A DNA stretch of 64,000 bases from Gracilaria gracilis (taxonomy: Eukaryota > Rhodophyta > Florideophyceae > Gracilariales > Gracilariaceae): positions 186,001 to 250,000 of the forward strand of contig JARGSG010000225.1 of assembly GCA_030374805.1 (NCBI GenBank). The letters run 5' to 3'. Positions 33,636 through 43,730 of the stretch are shown here, in pieces (the stretch's first letter is position 1; the number at the start of each line of letters is the position of its first letter). A model generated the notes under the pieces. The model was not told the origin of the DNA. It ran no database searches and saw nothing but the letters and a program-made list of their open reading frames with translations. The translations under genes were made by a program, and so were the position numbers.

Positions 33636-34129
33636 TTGAAGCACATCTGTTTTCAACAACAACGTCAACATAGAAGTAAACAAGCGCTGATATTGAATAA
33701 AAACACATAAAGAATCACATTATCAACAAGTGTTCATTTGCCTTAAGCCCCCTACTAATTCAATCCGCGTTATTGAACATGCTAGATAATGTTTACACTC
33801 TGAAGAAACTGCCCTTTTAACAGATGTCACCTTGTTCTGTCTGTTGTTCAAGTGGGTGTTGAAAACGTTCTTAGTGTAAACATATTACTAGAATTAGTCG
33901 AGCTCCATAAGGAGTTTTCGAGTTTTAATAAACTCAGCGAGGTTTGAACTCACGTTTAACTTGCTCACATAGGATATCTTATCCACTGAGCTGTTATTAC
34001 TGGCCGTTTTGCCCTACAGACTACTACTTAAACGACTGTTCAAGGACTTTTCAAATTTTGAAATTTGAAAAGTCCGCATTATAGGTCCGGAATGTAAGTT
34101 TTTGGTTTATTTTACTCTCTCAACGGGCT
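33636..34129. other. 3' non-coding part of element A
   Basis: This AT-rich sequence lies between the transposase stop and the right-end palindromes. It contains an inverted repeat GACTTTTCAAATTTTGAAATTTGAAAAGTC at 34045-34074, with a 14-bp arm around a few central bases. Confidence 0.45.
33930..34010 (-). ncRNA. tRNA-like sequence (degenerate)
   Basis: On the minus strand CAGCTCAGTGGA resembles an A box/D-arm. About 35 bases later GTGAG-TTCAAAC-CTCGC forms a good T-stem and 7-base T-loop (B-box-like). The acceptor stem does not pair well, so this is at best a tRNA pseudogene or tRNA-derived fragment within element A. Confidence 0.3.
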
Positions 34130-34253
34130 GACCTCATATGAGGTCATTTTGACCTCATATGAGGTCAACTCGTTGGTCCGATAGACACTAGTGTCTATTT
34201 GACAACTGACCTCATATGAGGTCAATTGACCTCATATGAGGTCAGAATATAAC

Positions 34254-35181
34254 ACTTTATAAAGATTGATATAAACCAGTTCAGAGTCTCTAAAGCACCT
34301 CTCTGGAACCGCATTCGGCATCACATTCATGGCGAAGTAGAACATCTAGTACAAAGAACGACGCTGAGTAGTAATTGGGGAAAAGATATATTTGCTACAT
34401 TAGAAAATTTAATCAAATTTTAACTTCTTCAACGAAAAGAAGTTTCTTTAACCTTCTTCCTAAAGTAAACCAGAAAACCTCGACAACATATATTCAACCT
34501 GTTTCAAATTGCTCTCAGAATAAAGGGTGTTAAGGGCCTGGTATAATTTACAATATTTTTTCCACAACTTTGAAATGCCGGACTTCTCAAATTTAATGCA
34601 AATTCTACCTTGAAAGCTATAGACATCATTTTCGCAGACTTGTGAAACTACCACGTTACAAAACTGTTTTTGAGGCTCTTTTAGGTGCAATGATGCGAAC
34701 TGAAACAAAAACAAACCTGAGAATGGTACCACTTTACGACTTCATGTGACTCAATGTACTATAAAGATTGAATGTTCTCTGCGTAGGCCAGTATGTTAAA
34801 TGTGTTTAAAAGCAGTCAGAAAGCTTATAGTTTTCTTGTACACATACCTTTGGCTCATATAATATTGAAAAGTGCGCTATCTAAATACTAGCTGATCGTC
34901 AAGAACTATAGCAACAAAAACATTAAGTACTTTTGAAGCATTATAAGCAGTTTTTAAGTTATATGTAGAATTTTTGGGCGTTTAAACCTAAATAGTAATT
35001 CTACATGCAATCAGACGACTACTAAAGCACTTATTGCTTGGAATTGGTTCGCTTCAAATGGTTATTTGGGGTTATGAAACTAGTTTGATTGCATAATTGT
35101 AGTTGTTTTCTAATGAATCGCTGAATTATGTGCAAAGCTTTATCCAATTTTTTACATTTCTCTCACTATCTGTGCTGACCT
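34254..35181. other. non-coding body of element B
   Basis: AT-rich DNA without a convincing gene. The longest frame (34460-34732 minus, 90 codons) has no recognisable feature. Shared with A only at the termini. Confidence 0.4.
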
Positions 35182-35187
35182 CATATG

Positions 35188-37651
35188 TGTTACAAACCAT
35201 TTCAATTAGTCGGAATGGCTCAAACCAAAAACTTTGAGCTAGATACATAGATCTATTGAGCTCAATTACAGCTTTCAAACGAGCTTAAAACGAAAGGAAA
35301 CGGAGCGAGAAAAGCCGCGTAACGTTCAAAAACTTTTACGGTGGTCTGAAACTGTCTATTTTTAAAACGGGCTGGAAGAAGGACAAAACGACCAATCCTT
35401 CTTCTGTAGCTCTTTCGGACTTCGCCCAGCGCAATTCGTCGTCCAGGCGCGTTTGCCCCCATCGCCACACATGACGGAGTGCGAAATAGACCCAGAGGAG
35501 CTCATAGCGGCCGATTTGGAGCGAATTGAGGCAAGCTCAGGCCTTTCTGAGGAGCCTCACAACAATGAAAGCCCGAATCAAAGCATAGAGCAGATTCTAG
35601 AAGCACTTCCAACCGCTGAGCCGAACGACCCTCCAGGCGCCGCGAGAACCATAACAAAAGAAACCAAAGCACATTTTGACATCATGCTCAACCGATGCTT
35701 ATGCAAGCCCAAATGCGTATCTACTGACATGCTCGTTATGGCCCAAAGTTTTTCCTCTATGAGGGAAGATGATAGGAGCAACACGGTACGTGCAATGCTT
35801 TTAGCGTTGTCGACACCATGTAACAAAGCAAATGAGCTAATGGCGTGGGACCCAGAAAGAGCGCAGAAGAGGAAAGCAAAGCGAAGAAAACAAACTGCAA
35901 ATGCAAACACAACCACGAGATACAGCATCAAAGGTGCACGTCTCTGCGAATACGGTTTTGCAGCAATTGTCCAGATGCACAACAGAAGTGTTCAGAAGCA
36001 TGCTGCCGTTGTCGCCGCCTCTCCGAACTTCCATGTGAAACCAAGTGGACATCATAGATCTCACAAAGGTCACATCTCAATTCAAACAACAACTGCTCTC
36101 GCTTTTCTTCGACGCCATGCCGATGTAAATGCACTACCATGCCCTACTGGACGAGGGTCAGATAACGAAGCTCCAATTCAGTGGTTGGGTAGTGGTGTAA
36201 GACGGGAGGACATATACAACCATTACCGTGAAAGATGGGCCGATATAATAGGAGCTGCAAGTGCTGGTTTGACCGTGACTGTGCCGGATGCACCGCTTTC
36301 TCAGGCTGCGTTTCTGAGAGTTTGGAGTAATCACTGCCCTACACTACGGATTCTTAGGGCTGGGAGTGATTTTTGCGACCAATGCACGACCTTGCTTAGC
36401 ACTGCAAATGGGACAATGAACACAAATTTGCGAAGAACGCTACTGGAAGCCAGGGAAAGGCATCGGCAGGAGGCATCTATTGAGTTCAAGCTCTATAAAG
36501 ATATATTATGTAAGGCACAGCAATCTCCGTCTGACCGACCTATCCATTTAATTTTCGACTTCGCAGAGAAAGTACTGCTACCGCATCTCTTGCGACAACC
36601 CGGCCAGCTTCACTTCGTCACAGGTCTGAAGTTTGACATTTTTGGTGTCTACAGCAGTGGTCAGAACGTCTGTTTTATTTACGGTCTCCCCGAAGGCCAC
36701 TGGCCTAACAACAAAACATGTAACGAAGTGGGTTCAATGCTTCATCACGCGATTAGTTTGCATCGTTTGCAAGGGTCTACGACACAATTTCACAGAACTA
36801 TAAACCTCCATGCGGACAACTGAAGTGGGCAGAATAAGAACCGCTTCATGTTGTGGTACTTGTTGTGGAGGGTGTGCATGCAGTATGAGGATGAAGTATT
36901 CTTACGTTTTCTAGTTGCCGGTCACACCAAAAACCGATGCGATGCAGCCTTTGGCATGGTTAAGCGGCGTCTCAAACAATTTGATGTGTTCGGACCTCGA
37001 CAAATGATGCGAATCATTGAAGAAAGTGCCAGTACTAACCAGGTAGTTTGTTCGACGGATGTTAAATGGTTTAATTGGAAGGCAATTCTGGGAAGGTTCT
37101 TTTGCATTCCGAACACTATGAAGCTTTCTAAGTACCATATTTTTCGTTTTAGTTCTTCCTATCTGGAGGGTGTCTTTGTGAAGGGGCTATCTACAGACGG
37201 GTCATGGATAAAGTTCCGACTGCTGAAGAGGGGTTTTACAGCTTTGGAGGTCAAGGAAGGGAGCATTGCTTTGCTGAATGATATCACATTGCGAGTTGAA
37301 GTTACTCCGCTGGAGTTGGTGCCATCTGCAAAGGAGAAAACACGCAAGGCGTACTTAGTGAAGAACGTGCTTGAAAGGTATTACGAAGGAAATGCTGATC
37401 GTCAAGAGGAGTATTTTTGCAGTGGAGGTGACTGGAACTCGCTTCACACCTGAGAATTGTTATCGTTTTGCTTGCTTTATTCATATCTCTGTCGAGCTTT
37501 ATATGTTTTCAAATCTGTAAACACGAAATGAAAGCGCATAAGAAGGCCTTCAAGTTTGGTTTTTGAGCAAAAACGGCGTTCTGAGACGAAATCGACCATA
37601 TCTCCGCTCGGGAAAAAAAGCCATTGCGTATAATTGAAGTGGTTTGTAACA
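35188..37651 (+). mobile_element. DUF7869-type transposon with TIRs and 6-bp target duplication (element C)
   Basis: The 2,464-bp unit lies between two CATATG copies (35182-35187, 37652-37657) that restore a GACCTCATATGAGGTC palindrome when one is removed. Its ends start TGTTACAAACCA and match as inverted repeats over 33 bases with 4 mismatches. It carries one gene (35453-37453) for a DUF7869-like protein. Clean ends, TIRs and a target duplication show it moved as a DNA transposon. Confidence 0.8.
35453..37453 (+). pseudogene. DUF7869-type putative transposase with one in-frame TGA
   Basis: The frame runs from 35453 to 37453, with a single TGA at 36821-36823. Before it: LIFDFAEKVLLPHLLRQPGQ, an RNase-H-like strand with Asp, and a Cys-x2-Cys (DFCDQCTTL). 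Around the stop the sequence reads NLHADN-stop-SGQNKNRFMLWYL. After it comes FLVAGHTKNRCDAAFGMVK. The family consensus has HADNCSGQNKN, so the stop sits exactly at the conserved Cys. This is most simply a TGC/TGT to TGA nonsense mutation. A Sec codon is formally possible. Length with readthrough is 666 residues. The context inside C supports a transposase role. Confidence 0.65.
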
Positions 37652-37687
37652 CATATGAGGTCAACGCGCTGGTCCGATAGACACTAG

Positions 37688-38706
37688 GCATTGCCCATGT
37701 TTGGGCGGTTTTGTTATGAAGTGTTATATTCTGACCTCATATGAGGTCAGTTGTCAAATAGTGGGCGGGAGAGGCATAGAAGGGGCCATGATGGTGGGTC
37801 TCAATGTCTGAGTCTAGACTCCTGATTGGCTGTTGGTCTGACGTCGACGCCGTGTCGATTGGGCACTTGCCCTTGCTTTGCCAAGTGGTTTTTCAAAACT
37901 GTTCAAGATTAGAGGGGCACCGCTTGACCGTGATCTCTGATATCGATGGCATCGAACAGCAGAAGAAGACAATTGCACTGCACCGTCCCCATTGCAAATA
38001 TTCTTGACTTACTACATCCCCCGACATATTCATGGAGAGTTCCCTGCTTAAAGGTGCGGAACGAACTGATAAACCGTTTGTCCACTCCCCAGTCGCCGGG
38101 CGGGAAGAGTCCTCACTCTCACGGGGTTTGCTTCGTGACCTTGACATTACGAGCGGTGGGAAAAGAATATTGCAGTGTCTATCTCTCTGCCAGTTTGCGA
38201 GGGCCCCAAAAAGAACGGGTAGACAATTAACTACATTTAACCCTTACCAGTGTTAGTTTCTGGGACATTTCTTTCAACAGGCGTAATAATCCTTTACTGC
38301 TGAAGCACAGAAAAAGTATATCTCGTGACGGAGCGAGCTCCACCTTCAGAGCTCAGAGATGGCGCGTCAGAACTCATTCTTGTTACAAATACATTTGCTC
38401 ACGATCCCGTCTCCCGCTCAGGAGCATTCTTCATCATCACAAACCCAATCCATCGCTGCACCTGTACTCAAACAATGATATAATGTATATGTTTAACCCA
38501 ACCTCAGCAAGATTTGAAATCGGCCCGTGAAAGTGCTGACGGCGAAGGATTTCTACCCAGTAGGACACAAGAAAGTACACACTTGTGTAAAACCCGTCAA
38601 ATCCGTCATGGTTCTCGCTACACCCAGCGACCGTGGTTTTCCCAACACATAATCGTTACTCCTTGTCAAAACCAGATAATCAAAGGGTATAGTCGTTCTC
38701 AGCAAC
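37688..38706. other. intergenic with a truncated element end
   Basis: At 37714-37757 lies an inverted copy of element B's left end, with an intact 16-bp palindrome at 37733-37748. The copy stops three bases short of the terminus (…CAAATAG, then tgggcgg), so it is a truncated remnant. The rest shows no gene. Confidence 0.5.
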
Positions 38707-39369
38707 ATGTATTTCTACGATTCGACAAGTAGGAACTCTGATTCGAGTCCCAATCGGCCAGTGATATTCAGCCGGAGAGGTTCAATCGTCTCACTTCGTC
38801 ACATACTATACGCATGCTTGCTGGGTTTATCTTCGTTCTTTGTGTTCCACACAATCTTTGAAAATGGGAAGGAATGCACGTTGGGTCGGGCATACAAAGA
38901 GCATTATCATGGCAGTTTCAATGAGTCAACAGGGCAACATTTGTCGACGATCGAGATCAATGAGTCACATCACGACCGAACCCAGCCTGCACCTGAACAT
39001 GCCTTGAGAGAAATGCCGACCACTATACTTGGGGTACCAGACTTGAGAAATGCTACGGAAGTCAACATAATTTATCTATCTGTCTGTGTCACAGCAATTA
39101 CGGTGGTATGTCTTGAAATCCCGTTCGTACCTGGGTGCCATGGTTGCGAAACTTATATTGCCCGCATCGCCTTTAACGCAACAAATACTCCGAAAGGAAA
39201 CCCCCAAGTAGATCGTGTATGCAAGATCATGTTGGGTTCGGGGTTGTGCGACCTTTTGGACGACATTCCCATTTGTCCGGCCTGCGAGGCTCTCGAAGAC
39301 ACAGAACAAACGCAACAAAATTGTTGTAGTGGCAAAACCTCCTCATTGATCCAGAAAGAAGGAGATTAA
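38707..39369 (+). CDS. hypothetical type II single-pass membrane protein
   Basis: The 220-residue protein has a short basic N-terminus, one TM helix (residues 36-54: LYACLLGLSSFFVFHTIF) and a luminal/extracellular part. That part has possible N-glycosylation sites (NES, NAT, NAT) and a second hydrophobic stretch (IIYLSVCVTAITVVCLEI). Late Cys residues include PGCHGC, ICPAC and QQNCC. The topology resembles Golgi enzymes, but no catalytic motif is recognised. It may be partial or spliced. Confidence 0.45.
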   Translation: MYFYDSTSRNSDSSPNRPVIFSRRGSIVSLRHILYACLLGLSSFFVFHTIFENGKECTLGRAYKEHYHGSFNESTGQHLSTIEINESHHDRTQPAPEHALREMPTTILGVPDLRNATEVNIIYLSVCVTAITVVCLEIPFVPGCHGCETYIARIAFNATNTPKGNPQVDRVCKIMLGSGLCDLLDDIPICPACEALEDTEQTQQNCCSGKTSSLIQKEGD

Positions 39370-39674
39370 CCACGGCACCCCTTGTATCTTCGTACCTGAC
39401 ATAAATTCATCATTGAGTATTTCCTTCGCATATGTTCAGCATTCTAAGATGCTTGCGATAAATCCTGATGTCCGTTAACTTACAACAATATCTAAGCTCT
39501 CTTCCTCGAAGCCAATACAGAGCACACTTTGCAGTGATGCGCAGATGAACACGCTTGGAAATGTATGAAATATACTGAGTCGCAGATACAGCAGTCCTCG
39601 TGGGCAGCTCAAGACAAATTGGCTGTTTCCGAGGGTTTGGGAATGTTAGAGTTGCAAATGCACATCTTGAGAGT
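39370..39674. other. intergenic between convergent genes
   Basis: About 300 bases between the stop of the plus-strand membrane protein and the end of gamma-adaptin. Probably the two 3' UTRs. No further gene is seen. Confidence 0.3.
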
Positions 39675-42284
39675 TCATGTCGAAGGTCTACCGAAATCAT
39701 GGTCGGGAGGTGGCTGTGCAAGAATGCCAAAGAGATCACCAGAATGTGCCCCTCCCGTCTTCTCTGGAGGCATGGCTGAATCACCGAGAACATCGAAGAG
39801 AGAAACTTCCTTTTGACTTTGCGAGCCACTCATGACGTCAGATGCCATCCCGCCGCCATCCGTGGACGGAAGAGCGGGGAAAGCACTTCCACTTTCGCCA
39901 GATCCATCTCCTAAAAGATCAAGAAGCACACCGTCTCTCTGAGAAGCAGGGACATTCGTACTGATGCGCGCTGTTGCCCTTCTTTGGCTAGCCTTTCTTT
40001 GAATGGCAACGAAGTCAAGGGGAGGAAGCTGTGCCATAACTGTGTCGAGAACAGGTCGAAGTTCTTCTCGGAGCAGCGTCATGTATTCACATGCTCGTTG
40101 TTGCACTTCAATATCTGTCGACATTGCATGTGCGGATAGAATATAGCACACCTGATGTGGAATAGAGCTCTCTGAGAGAGTTGTGCTGCCCATTCTCTGC
40201 TGCTCGAGACTAACCAAAGCACCGCTCGTAATCCCTTCTTGAGAAATGGAAGCTGGGACAAGAGATCGGCTGTCCTTCCCGTCGTCTAAATTCAAGCCAT
40301 CCAGCAAGTCGTCTGCCAAAGTAGATTCCTTAGCAGCAGATGAGTCCTTCGGCGGGGCTGGAAGAGCTTGAAATAATGATTCAAACCCTCCTCCGGCAGT
40401 CGGTTCAGGTGATGATTGACGGCAAACGAACTTCATTAAGCTGGTTAGCGTAACTTCCGTTAACATGCTCATCTCGACATTCCTCCCAATCGCGTTTGCG
40501 TCCAGCCAGATATCCTCAACGGTCTCTGCAGATGCCAAAATCTCCTTAAACGCATTCAATACTTCCGGCATTTGCAACCCGACGTTGCGTGTGGTTTCAC
40601 CGTACTCACCCACAACGTATATTGCAACACGTTCCAGACGAAGTTTCCTGTTCCGCGGATCAATTTTCACGATGTGCTGTGGCTGTTGAACTGTTTGTTC
40701 ACTTTCTCCAAACTCCAGAAGATTTGTTTGTCTGTGAACACTTCTTTGATTTTCATCCTCTTTCTTCGTGAACGCCTCTATGAACAGCTGTTTGACTGCA
40801 TGACTCTGTATGTTCGGCTTTGAAGATATCATGGCCAAGAATGTGCTCACAAGATCTTCAGGCATATGTGTATCCGCTATCGCCAACGCCCGTACAAACA
40901 TATCAACCTTCATAGCATCTGCTGTGCCGCATCTGTCGAGCAAAGAGACCAGCTTCCAACACCCATCTTGGATGGCTTCTTGAAGCTTGCTCTTTTCAAT
41001 GTATTGGAGAAGTGCCGTAAGCATTTCCTCACAGTTGGATTCGTTTGTAGTTCTATACAACACCTCTGCAGCCCTTTTCCTAACCGTGGGGTCTGATTCA
41101 CGTAACCCAGATAACACTTTATCCTTCAACCCAGTTATTTGTGCCAGCGCACTGCTTCCGTAAACATCAGCAACAGAAATAAGCTCTTGAAGTCCAATGT
41201 ATCTGACGGTCGCCTCCTTGTGTGAGAGAAAGTTAATCAAGACCGAGATTGATTTGTTCCAGAGATTTTCGTCTGGATTAAGCGCAATTATGGCACGAAC
41301 ACATTCATACAATACTGCACAACCTGACAGAGAAGTCGATTCCGTCGAAGAAGCGATTTGAGAAAGAATATCATATACAAGTCTATTCTGTTCGTCGGAA
41401 AGGCCCACGGAGATCAAATGTCTCAACGTAGATAAAAGCTTGACGTGAATTCCAGGGTTCTTAACCTTGGAAACAAGTGCAGACGACATACCTTTCGAAA
41501 CTTGTTGCGTACGCTCGCGGAGAAGATAATCGTTACAAACGTTGAGCACAACAGGAACAAGATGTTGATGAAATATATCCATATCCGAAGCGCCCTGTTT
41601 ACATAGAGCAGAAACCAGCGCTGATGCAGATATGTACAGTCTTTGCGACTTGGACTCAAACATTGCGGGAATAGCCTCTAAAATGCCTGAAGTTTCTTCA
41701 GGCGTGAGCTTTCTCACAGCGCGGACGGCGGCCAAAGCAGCCTTCTTCCGAATGTACGGATCAGTGGAATGCAAATGTGTCTCAATTTGCGGTAACAAAT
41801 CGCGAACCATCTCAACGCTCGCAATGTCACTCAACAAGTTGAGCGCCAGACTAATGATATTGACGTCATCACTTTGAAGATCGCGTTGTAAACTGTTTGT
41901 AATCAACATCAAAATCTGTTCGGTCTCGTCAACAAGAATCATCAATCCCAAGTACGCAATCCTCTTATCGTTGTACTTGTTGCTGGCACAAAGTTTGATG
42001 CATTCCGTCATGCCAAAGTCAGTCGGATAGCCATTCATGTGAAAGAACAGAAGCTTTGCAACATTTCGCCGGCGAAAAGCCTTATCGCCTTCGCGGAACA
42101 GATCACGAATATGGGCCGATTCTTTCTTGACGAGCGCACGCTCCTCCGAGCGAGTTGTGCAGGCACGATAGGCTTTGACTACTTCCTTCAGGGTTCGGCA
42201 CATGTACGTTCGTTTCGCCTTCGACCAGTTTGACTTTGCGCTTTTCATAAGTTTCTTGGCATTCATTGCGGAAACTAGGTGCAA
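39675..42284 (-). CDS. AP-1 complex subunit gamma (gamma-adaptin)
   Basis: The protein is a large adaptin trunk of Golgi/endosome AP-1 coats. Family signatures are LKEVVKAYRACTTRSEERAL, RRRNVAKLLFFHMNGYPTDF, KRIAYLGLMILVDETEQI, LALNLLSDIASVEMVRDL and DPYIRKKAALAAVRAVRK (residues 40-190), followed by HEAT-like repeats to about residue 620. The hinge is Ser/Gly-rich with a clathrin-box-type LLDLLGD near residue 787 and DLF/ILF-like motifs (SLFDVLG, DLFGILA). It stops there, at 869 residues, with no recognisable gamma-ear. The true start may be the Met at codon 7 or 28. Single exon. Confidence 0.85.
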   Translation of the reverse strand: MHLVSAMNAKKLMKSAKSNWSKAKRTYMCRTLKEVVKAYRACTTRSEERALVKKESAHIRDLFREGDKAFRRRNVAKLLFFHMNGYPTDFGMTECIKLCASNKYNDKRIAYLGLMILVDETEQILMLITNSLQRDLQSDDVNIISLALNLLSDIASVEMVRDLLPQIETHLHSTDPYIRKKAALAAVRAVRKLTPEETSGILEAIPAMFESKSQRLYISASALVSALCKQGASDMDIFHQHLVPVVLNVCNDYLLRERTQQVSKGMSSALVSKVKNPGIHVKLLSTLRHLISVGLSDEQNRLVYDILSQIASSTESTSLSGCAVLYECVRAIIALNPDENLWNKSISVLINFLSHKEATVRYIGLQELISVADVYGSSALAQITGLKDKVLSGLRESDPTVRKRAAEVLYRTTNESNCEEMLTALLQYIEKSKLQEAIQDGCWKLVSLLDRCGTADAMKVDMFVRALAIADTHMPEDLVSTFLAMISSKPNIQSHAVKQLFIEAFTKKEDENQRSVHRQTNLLEFGESEQTVQQPQHIVKIDPRNRKLRLERVAIYVVGEYGETTRNVGLQMPEVLNAFKEILASAETVEDIWLDANAIGRNVEMSMLTEVTLTSLMKFVCRQSSPEPTAGGGFESLFQALPAPPKDSSAAKESTLADDLLDGLNLDDGKDSRSLVPASISQEGITSGALVSLEQQRMGSTTLSESSIPHQVCYILSAHAMSTDIEVQQRACEYMTLLREELRPVLDTVMAQLPPLDFVAIQRKASQRRATARISTNVPASQRDGVLLDLLGDGSGESGSAFPALPSTDGGGMASDVMSGSQSQKEVSLFDVLGDSAMPPEKTGGAHSGDLFGILAQPPPDHDFGRPST

Positions 42285-43097
42285 GGATCAACGACTGTGA
42301 AACAAAAGGAATGAAAAGAATGCTTCGGTGGCAGGTAGAGAGTCTTTCGAATAGTTAAGGGTTGGGACTTGAGAACTCGGAGCGCATAGAAGCACAACGA
42401 AACGCTTAAAGAAGTTAGTGAGGGGAATAGGATACGGAATTTCGTGGGGTTGGGGGCGGCTGGGGTTTCGAGTATGCAGAACATGGAATGTACACGGTAG
42501 ATAGATGAAGGGCTGGGTGAAAAGGAGATGGCTGTGCTGCCACTTTCACTTTACAGTACGTAAATCTACCCCGATAGTTCACAAATCGCATTGCACTTCT
42601 TTTGTGCAAGTATATTACAGTAAACGCAAGTCAAAGATTGATTGCACCGATGGCGCTGACGCTTCGCTCCAAATCGTAAGTCAGCAACAAGACTTTTTGT
42701 AAATGACTTGGGGGCGAACGGTAACTCTCTTATCTACTTTATCTTGAGCTCTTCAAAGTTCAAAGTTCAAACACGCAGAGAGAAAGACATATGCTTGGTA
42801 CCGTTGGTAGATAGACACAAGGGTAGGAACGCTACCGCCGGCACGTATTATCACTGCCAGTCTGGTACAAACTGCACTTTGCACAGGTACACGTACCCAA
42901 AGAACCAAGCCAATCGTCGTGGCAACGTGTCGTCGTGGAAATCGTGGAAATTGCTTTTCGTACAAAAAGATGGATATCAACCACCACACCATGCAACAGC
43001 GTTCTTCCCGCATCTCCGATTTCTCTCCGCACCTCACAGTTCTCTGGTATCGTGTGGCGACCCCGTCCTACTCAACCGTCTCCCCGAGCACTGCAAG
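42285..43097. other. divergent upstream region
   Basis: This lies between the starts of gamma-adaptin (minus) and the small spliced gene (plus), about 0.8 kb. It probably holds both promoters. No conserved motif or separate gene can be assigned. Confidence 0.3.
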
Positions 43098-43520
43098 ATG
43101 ACCATCGTCGATCGCTCCAACACCAACTGGACGCCCTGGCCTCGTCTTGTGGGCATTCCCCAGAGATTGCAACTAATCGGTGGCGTCGCCGCCATCATGG
43201 GAGCTGCCGGTCTTCTTCTAAAATTCCGTACCTCTCGAGGTATGTTCTGCTTTGATTCACGTATAAACCTCGATCGACGTCGAGTTTATTCGTTTTAGCG
43301 CTTTCAGAGTAATCGTGCCGGCTTGCGCATACTGACGCTTATGTTGTAATCGCGATTTGCTTGCATGCGAATTGGGCCTGTTTTGTTTGTTGTAGCCACG
43401 CTTCCTTCTACTATGAACAAGGAATGGCAAGAGGAAACTGTCAAATCCTATCAGGCTAAAGAGCGTGAGGCTGGCGATCCGGTTGTAATGAACCCAATCT
43501 CAGCATCCAGGAAGAAGTAA
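43098..43520 (+). CDS. small spliced single-TM protein, possibly a cytochrome c oxidase subunit IV-type protein
   Basis: Exon 1 is 43098-43239 and exon 2 is 43396-43520. The 156-base intron starts GTATGT and ends TTGTTGTAG. Joining keeps frame and gives 88 residues: a polar N-terminus, one TM helix (LIGGVAAIMGAAGLLLKF), then TLPSTMNKEWQEETVKSYQA and a basic end. The TMNKEWQEE stretch resembles the C-terminal tail of mitochondrial COX IV-type subunits. The assignment is tentative. The gene shows this genome does use introns with a GTATGT donor. Confidence 0.55.
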
Positions 43521-43730
43521 CTGTTCTAGCAGATCTTGTAACCACACCCAATCCAAACATACTACCCTGTTTGGGAGCATCGTGAATTTGTTGTCCTTGA
43601 TGTGCGTCGTCAACCAATTCCTGATGCTGATTTCGATGCAATATGTAAAGAGACAGAGGCAGCACAGCCATCGCCTTCGCTCACCCACCCTTCTATCTGC
43701 TTGGCATGTTGTTCAACGCCATGTTTCGAG
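43521..43730. other. short spacer
   Basis: Between the spliced gene and the adaptin fragment. Nothing recognisable. Confidence 0.25.

Larger units (their letters stand above)
31321..34187 (+). mobile_element. piggyBac-type transposon (element A)
   Basis: The element is flanked by CTAG on both sides (31317-31320 and 34188-34191). It starts TGTCTAT and ends ATAGACA, a 7-bp terminal inverted repeat. Just inside each end are two copies of the perfect 16-bp palindrome GACCTCATATGAGGTC (31337, 31357; 34130, 34151), 4-5 bp apart. The 2,867-bp unit carries one transposase gene (31545-33635). Classical piggyBac duplicates TTAA, so CTAG is unusual. The 16-bp palindromes are good candidates for transposase binding sites (inference). 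Confidence 0.8.
34192..37683 (+). mobile_element. non-autonomous piggyBac-type relative (element B), split by element C
   Basis: It begins TGTCTATTTGACAAC like element A and ends …GGTCCGATAGACA like A's right end. It is flanked by CTAG (34188-34191 shared with A; 37684-37687). The left end has two 16-bp palindromes (34208, 34228). The right-end palindrome is split by element C at its central CATATG. Without C, B is about 1.0 kb and has no credible transposase, so it is probably mobilised by A's enzyme. Confidence 0.75.

Noticed and set aside
33930-34010. Functional tRNA gene
   Set aside because: A- and B-box-like parts are present but the acceptor stem does not pair. Kept only as a low-confidence tRNA-like feature.
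37454-37651. SECIS element supporting Sec readthrough in the DUF7869 gene
   Set aside because: An ATGA occurs near 37527, but I could not fold a proper helix with the matching GA quartet by eye.
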